Shown: positions 33,978 through 43,392, numbered from the stretch's first letter. The stretch is 64,000 bases of DNA from Ferdinandcohnia sp047246645 (GCF_047246645.1 NZ_JBFOKR010000009.1:124001-188000); one strand, 5' to 3'. Program-made: numbers and translations. Notes: a model not told the origin generated them from the letters alone.

Positions 33978-34520
33978 TCATTCACTAGTAAATTTATGGT
34001 TAAAAAAATAAGCCATAAAAATTTCATCGTCGAACACGCCGTCAATTAACACTTGATCTTTTTGTCTTCCTTCCTCTACAAAACCATATTTTTTGTAAAG
34101 TTGGAAAGCTGGTTCATTCGATGCAAAAACAGTTAAACAAAGTTTGTGTAACTGATGTGTTTCACACCACTTTATTGTATATTCCATGATTTTTTTGCCT
34201 ATCCCTAACCCTTGGACCTCATCAATCAACCATGTTCGAAAAAGACCTGTATGACGTTTCATCGATATTTCACCACGAATAACCCTTGCAATTCCAACTA
34301 CTTTCCCTTCACATTCAGCAACAGTGTACATATTTTCCTTGGCATTCATTTCACTTATGAATTGCTCTTCTTCAGTTGCTGTACGGGCTTTTTCTTTTTG
34401 TATGTATTTTCCTGAACTAATAATACCCTTTACAGCGTCTACTATTTGAGATGCATCATGTTGTTGAGCAGGCCGTAAAGTGACCTGAGAATGATCTTTT
34501 GCCGTAAATGTAGTATTCAC
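33978..34520 (-). CDS. GNAT family N-acetyltransferase
   Basis: A 180-residue acetyltransferase. The acetyl-CoA loop is in LIDEVQGLGIGKKIMEYTIK (motif A, Q/R-x-x-G-x-G/A), preceded by beta-strand VAECEGKVVGIARVIRG and followed by LCLTVFASNEPAFQLYKKYGF (motif B). The protein transfers an acetyl group from acetyl-CoA to an amine; the acceptor is unknown. The fold resembles the RimI/YhhY type. Own terminator; the start has AAAGGAGT upstream. Confidence 0.88.
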   Translation of the reverse strand: MNTTFTAKDHSQVTLRPAQQHDASQIVDAVKGIISSGKYIQKEKARTATEEEQFISEMNAKENMYTVAECEGKVVGIARVIRGEISMKRHTGLFRTWLIDEVQGLGIGKKIMEYTIKWCETHQLHKLCLTVFASNEPAFQLYKKYGFVEEGRQKDQVLIDGVFDDEIFMAYFFNHKFTSE

Positions 34521-34595
34521 TATACCTCGACTCCTTTCGGTTTATTATGTGTAAAAAAAGAAAAAGGAACACGCAATGTGCTCCTGTACAAATAT

Positions 34596-35675
34596 CTATA
34601 AAATTTCTTTTACAATTTCTTCTCTCATATTATCAATTGCCTCAAAGTCCATTGCTTCTTTATAGTACTCCTCAAGCTTATCATGCAGCCTCTTTGCTTC
34701 ACTTAAATAATTTGTCGCAATGGTCATTTTACTTTTATATTCCAGATTTAATTCATCGATCTCTTTTTTAAATGTATTTTCAATCTTCGGGTCCATACAT
34801 AGCGTGAACATGTCAACGACTTCATCATGCTCACGGAAGGGATCAACGACATGGGGTGCTGTACCATCTACAACTGAAACACTTAACTTAGGAATGATAA
34901 TCATGTCAATACTCTTAGGATCGAATGCACATAGATAGTATTCAACGGATAAACCATTCTGCTCAGCATGTTTGCCAATCTTTTTCATTAGTGTAGACTT
35001 GCCGCTTCCCGGTCTTCCCTTAATAATGTACCTTTTATCAAGATCTTCTGTAATATTATCTATAAAATTCACCGCACCCTTTGGAGTTGCCGCTCCAAAA
35101 AAACGTTTTCTGGTCGTAGGTTGTTCCTCACGCTCGATAGGTTCACTAAAAATCTTTTCAATTAAAGAATGTAAAACTCCATCTGCCTTTTTAAAGCTCA
35201 TCGAAGAAACATAGATTTCCTCACGTTTTAAATGAACTTTCTTTGCTTCTGCAAAAGTTTGATACGCATTGGCAAAGCTTCGCGATATTTCATCTGTAAG
35301 TTCAATAATTGTTTCTCGATGGTTACTCAAATATCGATCATCCCGAAATTGACCAAGATCAATCACCTTTTCGACAACACCTGGATATCGCGGTTCAATT
35401 ACATGGGGTGCTGTACCGTCTACAAAGCCTAATTTTCGCTTTGGAACAATAATCCCATCAATGGATTGATTATCAGATGAGCAATGTAAGTATTCAAGGT
35501 CATATCCTTTATCCATTAACACAAGTCCAATCTTCCTCATGAATGTGGATTTACCAGTGCCAGGCCCACCCTTTAAGATATAAAGTGTGTCTAGATTTTT
35601 TAACGCCTCATCGTATAACGAATAAAATCCTATGCTTGAATTGGAGCCTGCATAATAATTCTTTATCTTTGCCAT
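34596..35675 (-). CDS. tandem P-loop ATPase of unknown function
   Basis: A 359-residue protein made of two similar halves. First half: LKGGPGTGKSTFMRKIG (Walker A near 37-44), then YLHCSSDNQSIDGIIVPKRK, FVDGTAPHVIEP. Second half: IKGRPGSGKSTLMKKIG near 219, then YLCAFDPKSIDMIIIPKLSV, VVDGTAPHVVDP. The same order with about 180 residues of spacing indicates internal duplication. Both Walker A loops look intact. The family occurs in Bacillus and clostridia as uncharacterised ATPases (PRK06851-like); function unknown. It lies alone, with AGGAGGTAAAATAAC before the start. Confidence 0.85.
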   Translation of the reverse strand: MAKIKNYYAGSNSSIGFYSLYDEALKNLDTLYILKGGPGTGKSTFMRKIGLVLMDKGYDLEYLHCSSDNQSIDGIIVPKRKLGFVDGTAPHVIEPRYPGVVEKVIDLGQFRDDRYLSNHRETIIELTDEISRSFANAYQTFAEAKKVHLKREEIYVSSMSFKKADGVLHSLIEKIFSEPIEREEQPTTRKRFFGAATPKGAVNFIDNITEDLDKRYIIKGRPGSGKSTLMKKIGKHAEQNGLSVEYYLCAFDPKSIDMIIIPKLSVSVVDGTAPHVVDPFREHDEVVDMFTLCMDPKIENTFKKEIDELNLEYKSKMTIATNYLSEAKRLHDKLEEYYKEAMDFEAIDNMREEIVKEIL

Positions 35676-35741
35676 ATGTTATTTTACCTCCTTGTAGACA
35701 TTAGCCTATATTAGAGTATGGCAAAGAGTGTTTGAGTGTGA

Positions 35742-36515
35742 TTAAAAACCGTGAATCGTCATTCCACCGTCTACAAATAAAGTTTGACCTGTTACATAAT
35801 TGCCTGCATCAGAAGATAAAAATACTGCCGGTCCAACTAATTCAGGAAGTTCTCCAATTCGTTTGATTGGAGTTACTGCCAAAATGTCATTAACATACTG
35901 CTCATCCTGTAATAATTTTTCTGTTAATGGTGTTTTGAAATACCATGGGCCAATTGAGTTAACATTTATTCCATACTGTCCCCATTCCATCGCAAGGACT
36001 TTTGTCATCTGGATAATTGCTGCTTTTGTGGCTGCATATACAACTCCAGTACGAAGGGCTACAGTACCAGCTACAGATGATATATTTATTATTTTACCGC
36101 CATGATTCTGTTCCTTCATAACCCTCCCAACCTCTTGAGCCATCATAAAAGCAGATGTTAGATTGGTATTCATTATGGTTTGCCATTCCTCATCTGTTAC
36201 TTCAAGTGCTTTTGAACGAATATTCATGCCTGCATTATTGACTAAAATATCAATCTTTCCAGCTTGTTCAAGTACCCTTTCAACAGCGGAACTAACTTCC
36301 TCACGTTTGGTAACATCGGTTTTCACTATGTAAGCTTTCCTACCAAGGTCCTTTATTATTGCTGCTACTTCCTCTAAGTCTTGCTCTGTTCTAGACAATA
36401 AAGCAACGTCCGCACCTGCCTCTGCAAATCCAATTGCAATTGCTCTTCCTATACCTCTTCCCGCACCAGTTACTACTGCCACTTTATTCTTTAATTCAAA
36501 TGATGGTAAATACAT
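35742..36515 (-). CDS. SDR family oxidoreductase (FabG/gluconate 5-dehydrogenase-like)
   Basis: A 257-residue classical short-chain dehydrogenase: VVTGAGRGIGRAIAIGFAEA binds NAD(P), LVNNAGMNIRSK follows, INISSVAG holds the Ser, YAATKAA the catalytic Tyr-x3-Lys, and VTGQTLFVDGGMTIHGF ends the fold. The length and end are typical of FabG-type and gluconate 5-dehydrogenases. A substrate cannot be told from sequence. It stands alone. Confidence 0.88.
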   Translation of the reverse strand: MYLPSFELKNKVAVVTGAGRGIGRAIAIGFAEAGADVALLSRTEQDLEEVAAIIKDLGRKAYIVKTDVTKREEVSSAVERVLEQAGKIDILVNNAGMNIRSKALEVTDEEWQTIMNTNLTSAFMMAQEVGRVMKEQNHGGKIINISSVAGTVALRTGVVYAATKAAIIQMTKVLAMEWGQYGINVNSIGPWYFKTPLTEKLLQDEQYVNDILAVTPIKRIGELPELVGPAVFLSSDAGNYVTGQTLFVDGGMTIHGF

Positions 36516-36613
36516 ATACTTCTCTCCTTATTTGTTGTCACTTAACCGACAATATTTTTATATCCATTCTATTATTATTTCAACATATTAACTAGTTTTT
36601 CCTTTATAAAAAA

Positions 36614-36640
36614 AAATCACTATTTATTGCATAGTGATTT
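36614..36640 (-). terminator. terminator of the zinc-ribbon gene
   Basis: Minus strand AAATCACTAT and ATAGTGATTT pair around a loop of about 7 bases, followed by TTTTTT. It overlaps the stop codon of the small zinc-ribbon gene. Confidence 0.85.
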
Positions 36641-36773
36641 AATGTTGTTTCTTACCATCATTTTTATGAACATTTATATCAATTTGACTTATTTCTTCAT
36701 TTCCACAAGAGTAACATCTTTCTCTGTTATTCACTAACAGCGTATGACATCTCGAACAATAATATCTGAGCAT
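36639..36773 (-). CDS. small zinc-ribbon protein, 44 residues
   Basis: From ATG 36773 (AAGGATGTG upstream; a longer frame to 36836 is not supported). MLRYYCSRCHTLLVNNRERC then YSCGNEE, giving CxxC and CxxC pairs typical of a zinc ribbon. A basic, His-containing tail follows. It lies divergently from the oxidase operon. Function unknown. Confidence 0.65.
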   Translation of the reverse strand: MLRYYCSRCHTLLVNNRERCYSCGNEEISQIDINVHKNDGKKQH

Positions 36774-36864
36774 CGTAACACATCCTTTTTCATTAGAATA
36801 TGTTCGGGTATGTTTGACTGACATATCATTTGTCACAAATTATACAAATCTCAAGCTACTGAAA

Positions 36865-36880
36865 TGTGATTTATATCACT
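36865..36880 (+). promoter_or_regulatory. Fnr-like binding site
   Basis: TGTGA, six bases, TCACT: one mismatch to the Fnr consensus TGTGA-N6-TCACA of Bacillus. About 150 bases before the first oxidase gene. A further dyad (CACTAT at 36896 and ATAGTG ending 36911) lies just downstream. Confidence 0.6.
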
Positions 36881-36931
36881 GTTTTTTAAACTTTACACTA
36901 TTAATATAGTGATTAGATTAGGAATGAACAA

Positions 36932-36940
36932 TTTGTGAAT
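36932..36940 (+). promoter_or_regulatory. ResD-like site
   Basis: TTTGTGAAT matches the ResD consensus of B. subtilis exactly. A 9-base match is weak alone, but its place in an oxidase promoter makes it plausible. Confidence 0.4.
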
Positions 36941-37030
36941 TCCCAGAAATCAACTGGAATTTATTAAATTGTTTTGTATTATGAAAATGTAAAAAATGTT
37001 ATTTTTCATCTTTAAAGGAGGGTTATGGGA

Positions 37031-37192
37031 ATGGCAAAAACTGAACTTACTAAATCAAAAATGAAAACAAAAATGAAAACCGAAGATGAGCGTACTTCCT
37101 TAAAAGGAACATTGGCATCTGTATTTTTACTTGGACTTTTCTTACTTGTTACATGGCTTGGTGTTTATTTCCTATTCATGGATCGGTTATAA
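37031..37192 (+). CDS. cytochrome ba3 oxidase subunit IIa
   Basis: A 53-residue protein with a charged N-terminal tail (MAKTELTKSKMKTKMKTEDE) and one transmembrane helix (TLASVFLLGLFLLVTWLGVY). This is the small subunit IIa of ba3-type heme-copper oxidases, which caps subunit I. The ATG at 37031 follows AGGAGG by 8 bases; an ATG six bases upstream is less well spaced. It is the first gene of the oxidase operon and lies 126 bases before subunit II. Confidence 0.85.
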   Translation: MAKTELTKSKMKTKMKTEDERTSLKGTLASVFLLGLFLLVTWLGVYFLFMDRL

Positions 37193-37318
37193 GCAAATAC
37201 TCAAGGGATAATTTTACTTAGAAGAGACCTATTAAAACATTGTAATAATAATATCGCACTACTAATTTATGAAATAATAATCCGAAAAAGAATTTGAAAT
37301 TTGAAAGGGGAATAAGCC

Positions 37319-37789
37319 ATGCACTTCCATAAGTTTGAAAAAATATGGCTGACGTTTGGAATTGGTATGTTAATCGTATTTTTAGGAGTTGTTGGTGTCG
37401 GTGCTTTCGCAATGGGTCACCAACCTGCAAGTAGTATTAAAACAATTGACCCAGAAAAAGTTAGCGAAACTGCTCCATTTGATAATCCTGGACTTATTCA
37501 TATTGAAGGCAATAAATATGAACTAAATTTAGTAGCAGAAGCTTTTGCGTATACACCAAATACAATCCAAATACCTAAAGGCGCAGAAGTAACAATTAAC
37601 GTAACAACAAAAGATGTTGTACATGGTTTTGCAATTGCTGGAACTAACGTAAATATGATGGTTGAACCAGGATATATCAGTACTTATACTCAAACATTTA
37701 AAAAGACTGGCGAGTTTTTAGTTTTATGTAATGAATATTGCGGAGCTGGACATCACTTAATGATGGCGAAGGTTGAGGTGACTGAGTAA
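37319..37789 (+). CDS. cbaB: cytochrome ba3 oxidase subunit II
   Basis: A 156-residue protein with one N-terminal transmembrane helix (IWLTFGIGMLIVFLGVVGVG) and an outer cupredoxin domain. The CuA ligands are seen in VHGFAIAGTN (His) and LCNEYCGAGHHLMMAKV (two Cys, His, Met). It receives electrons from cytochrome c. This short form with a single helix is that of ba3 oxidases, not the caa3 type. The subunit I gene overlaps its stop by one base. Confidence 0.95.
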   Translation: MHFHKFEKIWLTFGIGMLIVFLGVVGVGAFAMGHQPASSIKTIDPEKVSETAPFDNPGLIHIEGNKYELNLVAEAFAYTPNTIQIPKGAEVTINVTTKDVVHGFAIAGTNVNMMVEPGYISTYTQTFKKTGEFLVLCNEYCGAGHHLMMAKVEVTE

Positions 37790-39441
37790 TGACAAACTCT
37801 AATGTTAAAGTGGATAAACGTGATGGAAAATTAGCTATGGCGCATTTTTATGTAGCATTTATTGCATTGTTTCTCGGCGGAACAGCAGGTTTGCTACAAA
37901 CACTTGTACGTTCAGGTAAATTTACATTACCTGCTGGAATTGGTTATTATCAATTATTAACTGTTCATGGTGTATTATTAGCACTTGTACTTACTACATT
38001 TTTTATTATTGGATTTTTATTTGCAGGCTTAAGTAAGACGTCAGGAACACTTTCTCCAAAGGTCCGTTTAACTGGTTGGATCGGCTTCTGGACAATGACA
38101 ATTGGTACTGCAGCTACTGCAGCTACTATACTTGTAGGTGAAGCATCTGTTCTTTATACTTTCTATGCTCCCCTTCAAGCACACCCTGTGTTTTATATCG
38201 GTCTAGCATTAGTAGTGGTAGGTAGTTGGATTAGTGGTTTTGCAATGTTTGCTCACTTTGGTAAATGGAAAAAATCAAATCCAGGTGCTGTAACACCTTT
38301 ACTTAGCTTTATGGCTGTAATGACAATGATTCTTTGGTTAGTTGCAACACTTGGAGTTGCTGCTACAGTCTTAATTCAATTTATTCCATGGTCGCTTGGT
38401 ATTGTTGACGAAATAGATGTATTAATTAGTAGAACTTTATTTTGGTATTTTGGTCACCCACTTGTGTATTTCTGGCTGTTACCTGCATATATGGCATGGT
38501 ATGTTATCATTCCAAAAATTATTGGCGGAAAGATATTCTCAGATGCACTTGCAAGATTATCGTTTATTTTATTCTTACTTTTCTCGATTCCTGTTGGATT
38601 CCACCATCAGTTAACTGAACCTGGAATTGCACCGTCATGGAAGTATTTACAAGTAATTTTAACATTCTTAGTAATTATTCCATCTTTAATGACTGCTTTC
38701 TCTATGTTTGCTTCATTTGAAATGTATGGAAGATCAAAGGGAGCAACTGGTCTTTTTGGTTGGTTCAGAAAACTTCCTTGGGGAGATGCGCGTTTCTTCG
38801 CACCATTTATGGGTATGTTAATCTTTATCCCAGCAGGTGCTGGTGGTGTAATTAATGCTAGTCACCAACTAAACCAAGTTATTCATAATACAATCTGGGT
38901 TACTGGTCACTTCCATTTAACAGTTGCAACAACAGTATTACTAACTTTCTTTGGAATTGCATATTGGTTAATTCCACATTTGACTGGTCGTGTAATGACA
39001 AAGGCAATGAACAAGCTTGCTATTGTTCAAACAATTGTATGGACAATTGGTATGGCATTTATGTCAACATCTATGCACTTTGCAGGTTTACTTGGAGCAC
39101 CAAGACGATCAGCTTACTCTACGTACGGAGATTCTGCTCAGGCTTTAGATTGGATTCCTTACCAAATTGCACAAGCTGTCGGCGGTACAATCTTATTTAT
39201 TGGAATCATCTTAATCCTTGTGATTGTAATTAATCTTGCTTTCTTCGCTCCAAAGGGTGAAACTGAATTCCCTGTTGGTGAAGTAGCTGAAGAAGCTGAA
39301 AAGACTCCAATGTTATTGGAAAACTGGAAGCTTTGGGTAGGTATTTTAGCAGTTCTAATTTTAATTGCATACACAATACCATTTGTAGAAATGATTCAAA
39401 ATGCACCTCCTGGAGCAAAAGGTTTTAAACATCTTTTATAA
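37789..39441 (+). CDS. cbaA: cytochrome ba3 oxidase subunit I
   Basis: A 550-residue heme-copper oxidase core with twelve or more hydrophobic segments. LLTVHGVLLALVLTTFFIIG carries the low-spin heme His; FWYFGHPLVYFWLLPAYMAW holds the CuB His; and INASHQLNQVIHNTIWVTGH then FHLTVATTVLL gives the other heme and CuB His residues. It reduces oxygen to water while pumping protons, working best at low oxygen. It overlaps the subunit II stop and ends before a strong terminator. Upstream Fnr/ResD-like sites fit low-oxygen control. Confidence 0.96.
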   Translation: MTNSNVKVDKRDGKLAMAHFYVAFIALFLGGTAGLLQTLVRSGKFTLPAGIGYYQLLTVHGVLLALVLTTFFIIGFLFAGLSKTSGTLSPKVRLTGWIGFWTMTIGTAATAATILVGEASVLYTFYAPLQAHPVFYIGLALVVVGSWISGFAMFAHFGKWKKSNPGAVTPLLSFMAVMTMILWLVATLGVAATVLIQFIPWSLGIVDEIDVLISRTLFWYFGHPLVYFWLLPAYMAWYVIIPKIIGGKIFSDALARLSFILFLLFSIPVGFHHQLTEPGIAPSWKYLQVILTFLVIIPSLMTAFSMFASFEMYGRSKGATGLFGWFRKLPWGDARFFAPFMGMLIFIPAGAGGVINASHQLNQVIHNTIWVTGHFHLTVATTVLLTFFGIAYWLIPHLTGRVMTKAMNKLAIVQTIVWTIGMAFMSTSMHFAGLLGAPRRSAYSTYGDSAQALDWIPYQIAQAVGGTILFIGIILILVIVINLAFFAPKGETEFPVGEVAEEAEKTPMLLENWKLWVGILAVLILIAYTIPFVEMIQNAPPGAKGFKHLL

Positions 39442-39449
39442 GGTAAGAA

Positions 39450-39480
39450 AAAGACTACTCAATTGGTTGAGTAGTCTTTT
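39450..39480 (+). terminator. terminator of the oxidase operon
   Basis: AAAGACTACTC and GAGTAGTCTTT pair around an 8-base loop with T residues after it; A residues on the other side let it serve ypwA also. Confidence 0.9.
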
Positions 39481-39488
39481 ATTGTTAG

Positions 39489-41006
39489 TTATAGGTTATA
39501 AATAGCGCTATATTTTTCCTCTAGGTATTTTACCAAGTGCTCTGCATTTAGCCCTTCTCCGGTTACATCTTTAAGGATTTCTAACGGTTTTTTCAACTTT
39601 CCATATTGGTGTACATTTGTTGTCAGCCATTCTTTAATTGGTGTAAGATTTCCTTCTTCAAGTAATGTATCAAAGTTAGGCAATTCTTTTACCATTGCAT
39701 TTTTTAACTGTGCAGCATACATGTAACCTAATGCATATGATGGGAAATACCCAAAACTTCCTCCTGCCCAGTGCACATCTTGAAGTACACCTTTTGCATC
39801 TGTTTCAGGACGGATTCCTAAGTACTCTTCGTATTTTGAATTCCAAATTTCAGGTAAGTCCTTCACTTCTATTTCGTCGTTAAATAGCCCTTTTTCTATT
39901 TCATACCGTACCATCACATGTAGTGGATATGTTAGTTCATCAGCTTCAATTCTTATGAATGAAGGTTTCGATTCATTAATTGCTTTATAATAATCTTCAA
40001 CTTTAACATTATCAAATTGTCCATTTGCATATTGTTTTAATAAGTCATAGTTATTTTTCCAAAATGATAAGTTACGTCCAACAAAATTCTCATAGAAAAG
40101 TGATTGTGATTCATGGATTCCCATAGAAGTTCCTGAACATAAATTTGTACCTATTAACTCTTTAGAGATATTTTGCTCATAAAGAGCATGACCACCTTCA
40201 TGAATGGTACCAAATACAGCCGTTCTAAAGTCCTGTTCATCATAGTTAGTCGTTACACGAACATCTCCAGGATTAAGACCTGTAGCAAAAGGATGTACTG
40301 TCTCATCTAAACGGCCAGACTGGAAGTCGTATCCCATTTGCTTAAGGATAGCCAAGCTTAACTCACGCTGTTTTTGCTTTGGAAACTCTTTAGATAAGAA
40401 TGAAATTTCTGGTTTTTGAGTAGATTCTGATATCGCTTTAACCAAAGGTACAATTTTCTCTCTAAGCTCTGAAAATACTTTATCAATAACATCAACAGTT
40501 ACCCCTGGCTCATACATATCAAGAAGAGTATTGTACTTGTTGCCCTCGTATCCCCAGTACCCAATAAATCTTTTAGTCGTTTCAACAAGTTTTTCTAAGT
40601 ATGGACGGAATAAAGCAAAATCTGACTTTTCCTTTGCTTCCTCCCAGATTGATTCTGCCTTTGACTGAAGAATGACATACTCTTTAAATTCATTGGCAGG
40701 TATTTTCTTGTTTCGGTCATATTCTTTTTGGCATTCTTCGATCATTTTCTTCGTTACTTCATTAAGCTTGTCCTGTACACTTTCCTCAGATAGTTCTTTT
40801 AGATACGTACCCATTTCAGTCGAAGTAGACATTGCAAAAACTTCAGAAGATAACATACCGATAACTTCAGAGCGTTGCTCAACACCGTTTCGGGGAGCAC
40901 CTGTGCGTAAATCCCAGTACATTAGCCCAATTGCTTCGTTATAACTCGTCATTTTTTTTACAAGTTCAAGAAAATTCGATTCAATTTGTTGTATTTTTTC
41001 AGACAT
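39489..41006 (-). CDS. ypwA: M32 family carboxypeptidase
   Basis: A 505-residue metallocarboxypeptidase of the Taq/YpwA family. HEGGHALYEQN near residue 268 is the HExxH zinc motif, and MGIHESQSLFYEN the second conserved motif about 30 residues later. It removes C-terminal residues from peptides in the cytoplasm, using zinc or cobalt. The length matches B. subtilis YpwA (501). The gene starts with an ATG after AGGAGGTAGTTGTT. It faces the oxidase operon, sharing its terminator. Confidence 0.95.
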   Translation of the reverse strand: MSEKIQQIESNFLELVKKMTSYNEAIGLMYWDLRTGAPRNGVEQRSEVIGMLSSEVFAMSTSTEMGTYLKELSEESVQDKLNEVTKKMIEECQKEYDRNKKIPANEFKEYVILQSKAESIWEEAKEKSDFALFRPYLEKLVETTKRFIGYWGYEGNKYNTLLDMYEPGVTVDVIDKVFSELREKIVPLVKAISESTQKPEISFLSKEFPKQKQRELSLAILKQMGYDFQSGRLDETVHPFATGLNPGDVRVTTNYDEQDFRTAVFGTIHEGGHALYEQNISKELIGTNLCSGTSMGIHESQSLFYENFVGRNLSFWKNNYDLLKQYANGQFDNVKVEDYYKAINESKPSFIRIEADELTYPLHVMVRYEIEKGLFNDEIEVKDLPEIWNSKYEEYLGIRPETDAKGVLQDVHWAGGSFGYFPSYALGYMYAAQLKNAMVKELPNFDTLLEEGNLTPIKEWLTTNVHQYGKLKKPLEILKDVTGEGLNAEHLVKYLEEKYSAIYNL

Positions 41007-41101
41007 AACAACTACCTCCTATAACTTTCACTATACAATAAAAATACTTCATTAAAATACTATTTTTTTGAAGTTATCTGCATTTGTTGCTTCAATTTCG
41101 T

Positions 41102-43033
41102 TTATAGAGTATTTGGTTCAGTTGGTAAAACCTTATTAATCTTCTCGATAACTGACTCCTGAACTCCCTCATCAAGCAAGATACTTACAATACCGCTATC
41201 ACCACTAGATCGAACCAGTCTACCTACTCCTTGCCTTAGGCGAAGCAGCATATATGGAAGGTCCACATCTTCACATGGATTTGCAGCATTCCTTCGTTTC
41301 GCCTGAAATACTGGATCATTTGGAGGGTAAGGAAGTGACCATATAATAACATTTGATAATGATGGACCTGGGATATCTAAGCCTTCCCATAATGAAACTG
41401 AACATAAAATACTCTGCTCATCATTTTGAAAGATTGAAACAAGCTTACTAATTTCCTGGTCACCTTCAAATAGTAATTTATATTCTGTCAGTTTATTTAC
41501 TTGTTTAAATGCAAGCAGTTCTTCCTTTGAATTAAATAATAGTAATGCTCTACCATCCGATTTTACGATTTCCTTCTCTACATACTCCAGCTTCTCTAAA
41601 AAGCCTCGTTCACCTAATGAAAACATCGGCATTTGTATTTGCATTTGGTTCTCATAGTCAAATGGAGATTCCACCGAAAACGATTGATAGTTTTTAATAC
41701 CCAAACTGCTGGCAATATAATCAAATGATTTATTTTCTGATAATGTCGCAGAAGAAAATACAAAAGGAATTCTTTGTGAAAACACTTTTTCACTAAGTAT
41801 TTTCTCAACTGCTTGAGGCATGATTACTAAGGTATGGCTATCTCCTTCCGCCTCTACCCAGGTTATCACTTCACTTTCACCAGTAAAAAGCTTTAGAGAA
41901 TATTCCATTTGGTCTAAGTACTCGTCAACAATATGTAGTTCGTACTGGTCAATTGTATATGTCTCCGCTTCAAATACTAGATTGTTTCCAATTTCAACAA
42001 GTGATTTATAAAGATTCTTAGCATCTTCAATTAATTCATTTGTAAAATTAACCTGCATTCGGTTCGAACCTTCTACTTTACGACTGTTACTCTTTAGACT
42101 CTCATAAAAAAATTCATTTTGCTCCAATGTCGTCTCAACTAATTGTGCAAATTCTTCTCGAATGTCATTTTCTAATAGCCTCGTTAGAAGTGATTCTAAG
42201 GTGTTTTCTTTGACACGATATGTAAGTGCTTTTTGAGCCGAAAATTCTAGTAAATGACCTTCATCAAAGATAACACAGCTGCTATCCGGTAAAAATGGCA
42301 ATTGTCCCTCTCTTTTTCTGGCATCCATTGTCCAAATATGCTCCATATAAAAATCATGAGAACAGATAATAAGGTCGACCGCTTTTCGATAATGGTCTCT
42401 TGATAGAGTAAGACCACATCTATGTCTCATATCACATGAAAAACAATCTTGAAAATGGTCATAAGAAATTCTTGTCCATTCTTCATCAGTCAACTCCGGA
42501 TAGGTTTTTCTATCACCGTAATGATGGAAAGCTTGCATTGTTGAATGGTTTGTAACAAAACTTGGTAACTCTTCATAAACCTTTGCAATTCTTTCATTAG
42601 GCATCTGACGATTTGTATCATCTAGCTTCCGTAAGCAAAGATACTGGTCCTGAGCTTTTGCTAGACGAACATCAATTGCTAAATCTAGTGCATCCGCAAT
42701 CTTTGCAATATCCCCTTCTGGCTTTACAAGCTGTTCAATTAATGATTCGTCAGCACAAGAAATAATGGCTGGTTTACGGAAATACCTAGCATAACAAATT
42801 GCATATAATAGATAAACAATGGTTTTTCCAGTGCCAACTCCGGCTTCTGCAAAAACAATGGCTTTATCTTTAAATGCCCTTTCAAGCTGAAAGGCCATAA
42901 ATATTTGTTCATCTCTTAATTCAAAGCCCTTTTCGGGTAGAATGTCATAAAAAACATCACCGACCCACTCATTTAATTTATCAAAGAAATTTTCATCCTT
43001 AGATATTTGAAAGGGTAACCTTTCACCAATCAT
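41102..43033 (-). CDS. ypvA: DinG/XPD-like helicase
   Basis: A 643-residue superfamily 2 helicase. Motif I is AEAGVGTGKTIVYLLY near residue 60, motif II is CVIFDEGHLLEF near 250, and C-terminal motifs include SLWEGLDIPG and RLRQGVGRLVRSSG. Four cysteines between motifs I and II (QYLC, DCFSC, RHRC) fit an iron-sulfur domain as in XPD/DinG. It unwinds DNA in repair. Equivalent to B. subtilis YpvA, with ypwA and ypsC as neighbours. Start at ATG 43033. Confidence 0.93.
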   Translation of the reverse strand: MIGERLPFQISKDENFFDKLNEWVGDVFYDILPEKGFELRDEQIFMAFQLERAFKDKAIVFAEAGVGTGKTIVYLLYAICYARYFRKPAIISCADESLIEQLVKPEGDIAKIADALDLAIDVRLAKAQDQYLCLRKLDDTNRQMPNERIAKVYEELPSFVTNHSTMQAFHHYGDRKTYPELTDEEWTRISYDHFQDCFSCDMRHRCGLTLSRDHYRKAVDLIICSHDFYMEHIWTMDARKREGQLPFLPDSSCVIFDEGHLLEFSAQKALTYRVKENTLESLLTRLLENDIREEFAQLVETTLEQNEFFYESLKSNSRKVEGSNRMQVNFTNELIEDAKNLYKSLVEIGNNLVFEAETYTIDQYELHIVDEYLDQMEYSLKLFTGESEVITWVEAEGDSHTLVIMPQAVEKILSEKVFSQRIPFVFSSATLSENKSFDYIASSLGIKNYQSFSVESPFDYENQMQIQMPMFSLGERGFLEKLEYVEKEIVKSDGRALLLFNSKEELLAFKQVNKLTEYKLLFEGDQEISKLVSIFQNDEQSILCSVSLWEGLDIPGPSLSNVIIWSLPYPPNDPVFQAKRRNAANPCEDVDLPYMLLRLRQGVGRLVRSSGDSGIVSILLDEGVQESVIEKINKVLPTEPNTL

Positions 43034-43172
43034 TTAAATAACCCCCAAAACCAAAATACACGCTAATTGTTAATTATCTACTACAGGAGATTGTAAGTCA
43101 ATTACGTAAACATGTGGAAATTTATTATACATTATCCTATTCATTTATGTCAGTATGTCTTATTAATCAAAG

Positions 43173-43194
43173 AAACTCACCTTATGGTGAGTTT
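43173..43194 (-). terminator. terminator of the 61-residue gene
   Basis: AAACTCACC and GGTGAGTTT pair around a 4-base loop, followed on the minus strand by CTTTGATTAAT. It lies 13 bases after the stop; the U-tract is weak. Confidence 0.6.
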
Positions 43195-43206
43195 CAGTTT
43201 TAAGAT

Positions 43207-43392
43207 TCACTTACTTGTATAACGTAGAAAATCAACTTCAATTGATGTTGAATGGGACATCGCATTTAACAGGTTTTGTTTAGCATCTGAAATCGACTCA
43301 AGAGGAGTTATTTCTTCCCCCATTTCATTTTGCAGTACTTTATATGTACCGTTTAATGCCTGCTCTATTCTTTTGAAATCAATATAATTCAT
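43207..43392 (-). CDS. hypothetical protein, 61 residues
   Basis: Not recognised. A small soluble, helical protein: MNYIDFKRIEQALNGTYKVL, then EITPLESISDAKQNLLNAMSH. The ATG at 43392 has AGGAGTGAACTAGA upstream, a good site. It lies between ypvA and ypsC in the same direction. Confidence 0.6.
   Translation of the reverse strand: MNYIDFKRIEQALNGTYKVLQNEMGEEITPLESISDAKQNLLNAMSHSTSIEVDFLRYTSK

Noticed and set aside
40672..40944. 90-residue plus-strand frame opposite ypwA
   Set aside because: Antisense shadow of a conserved metallopeptidase gene; no independent support.
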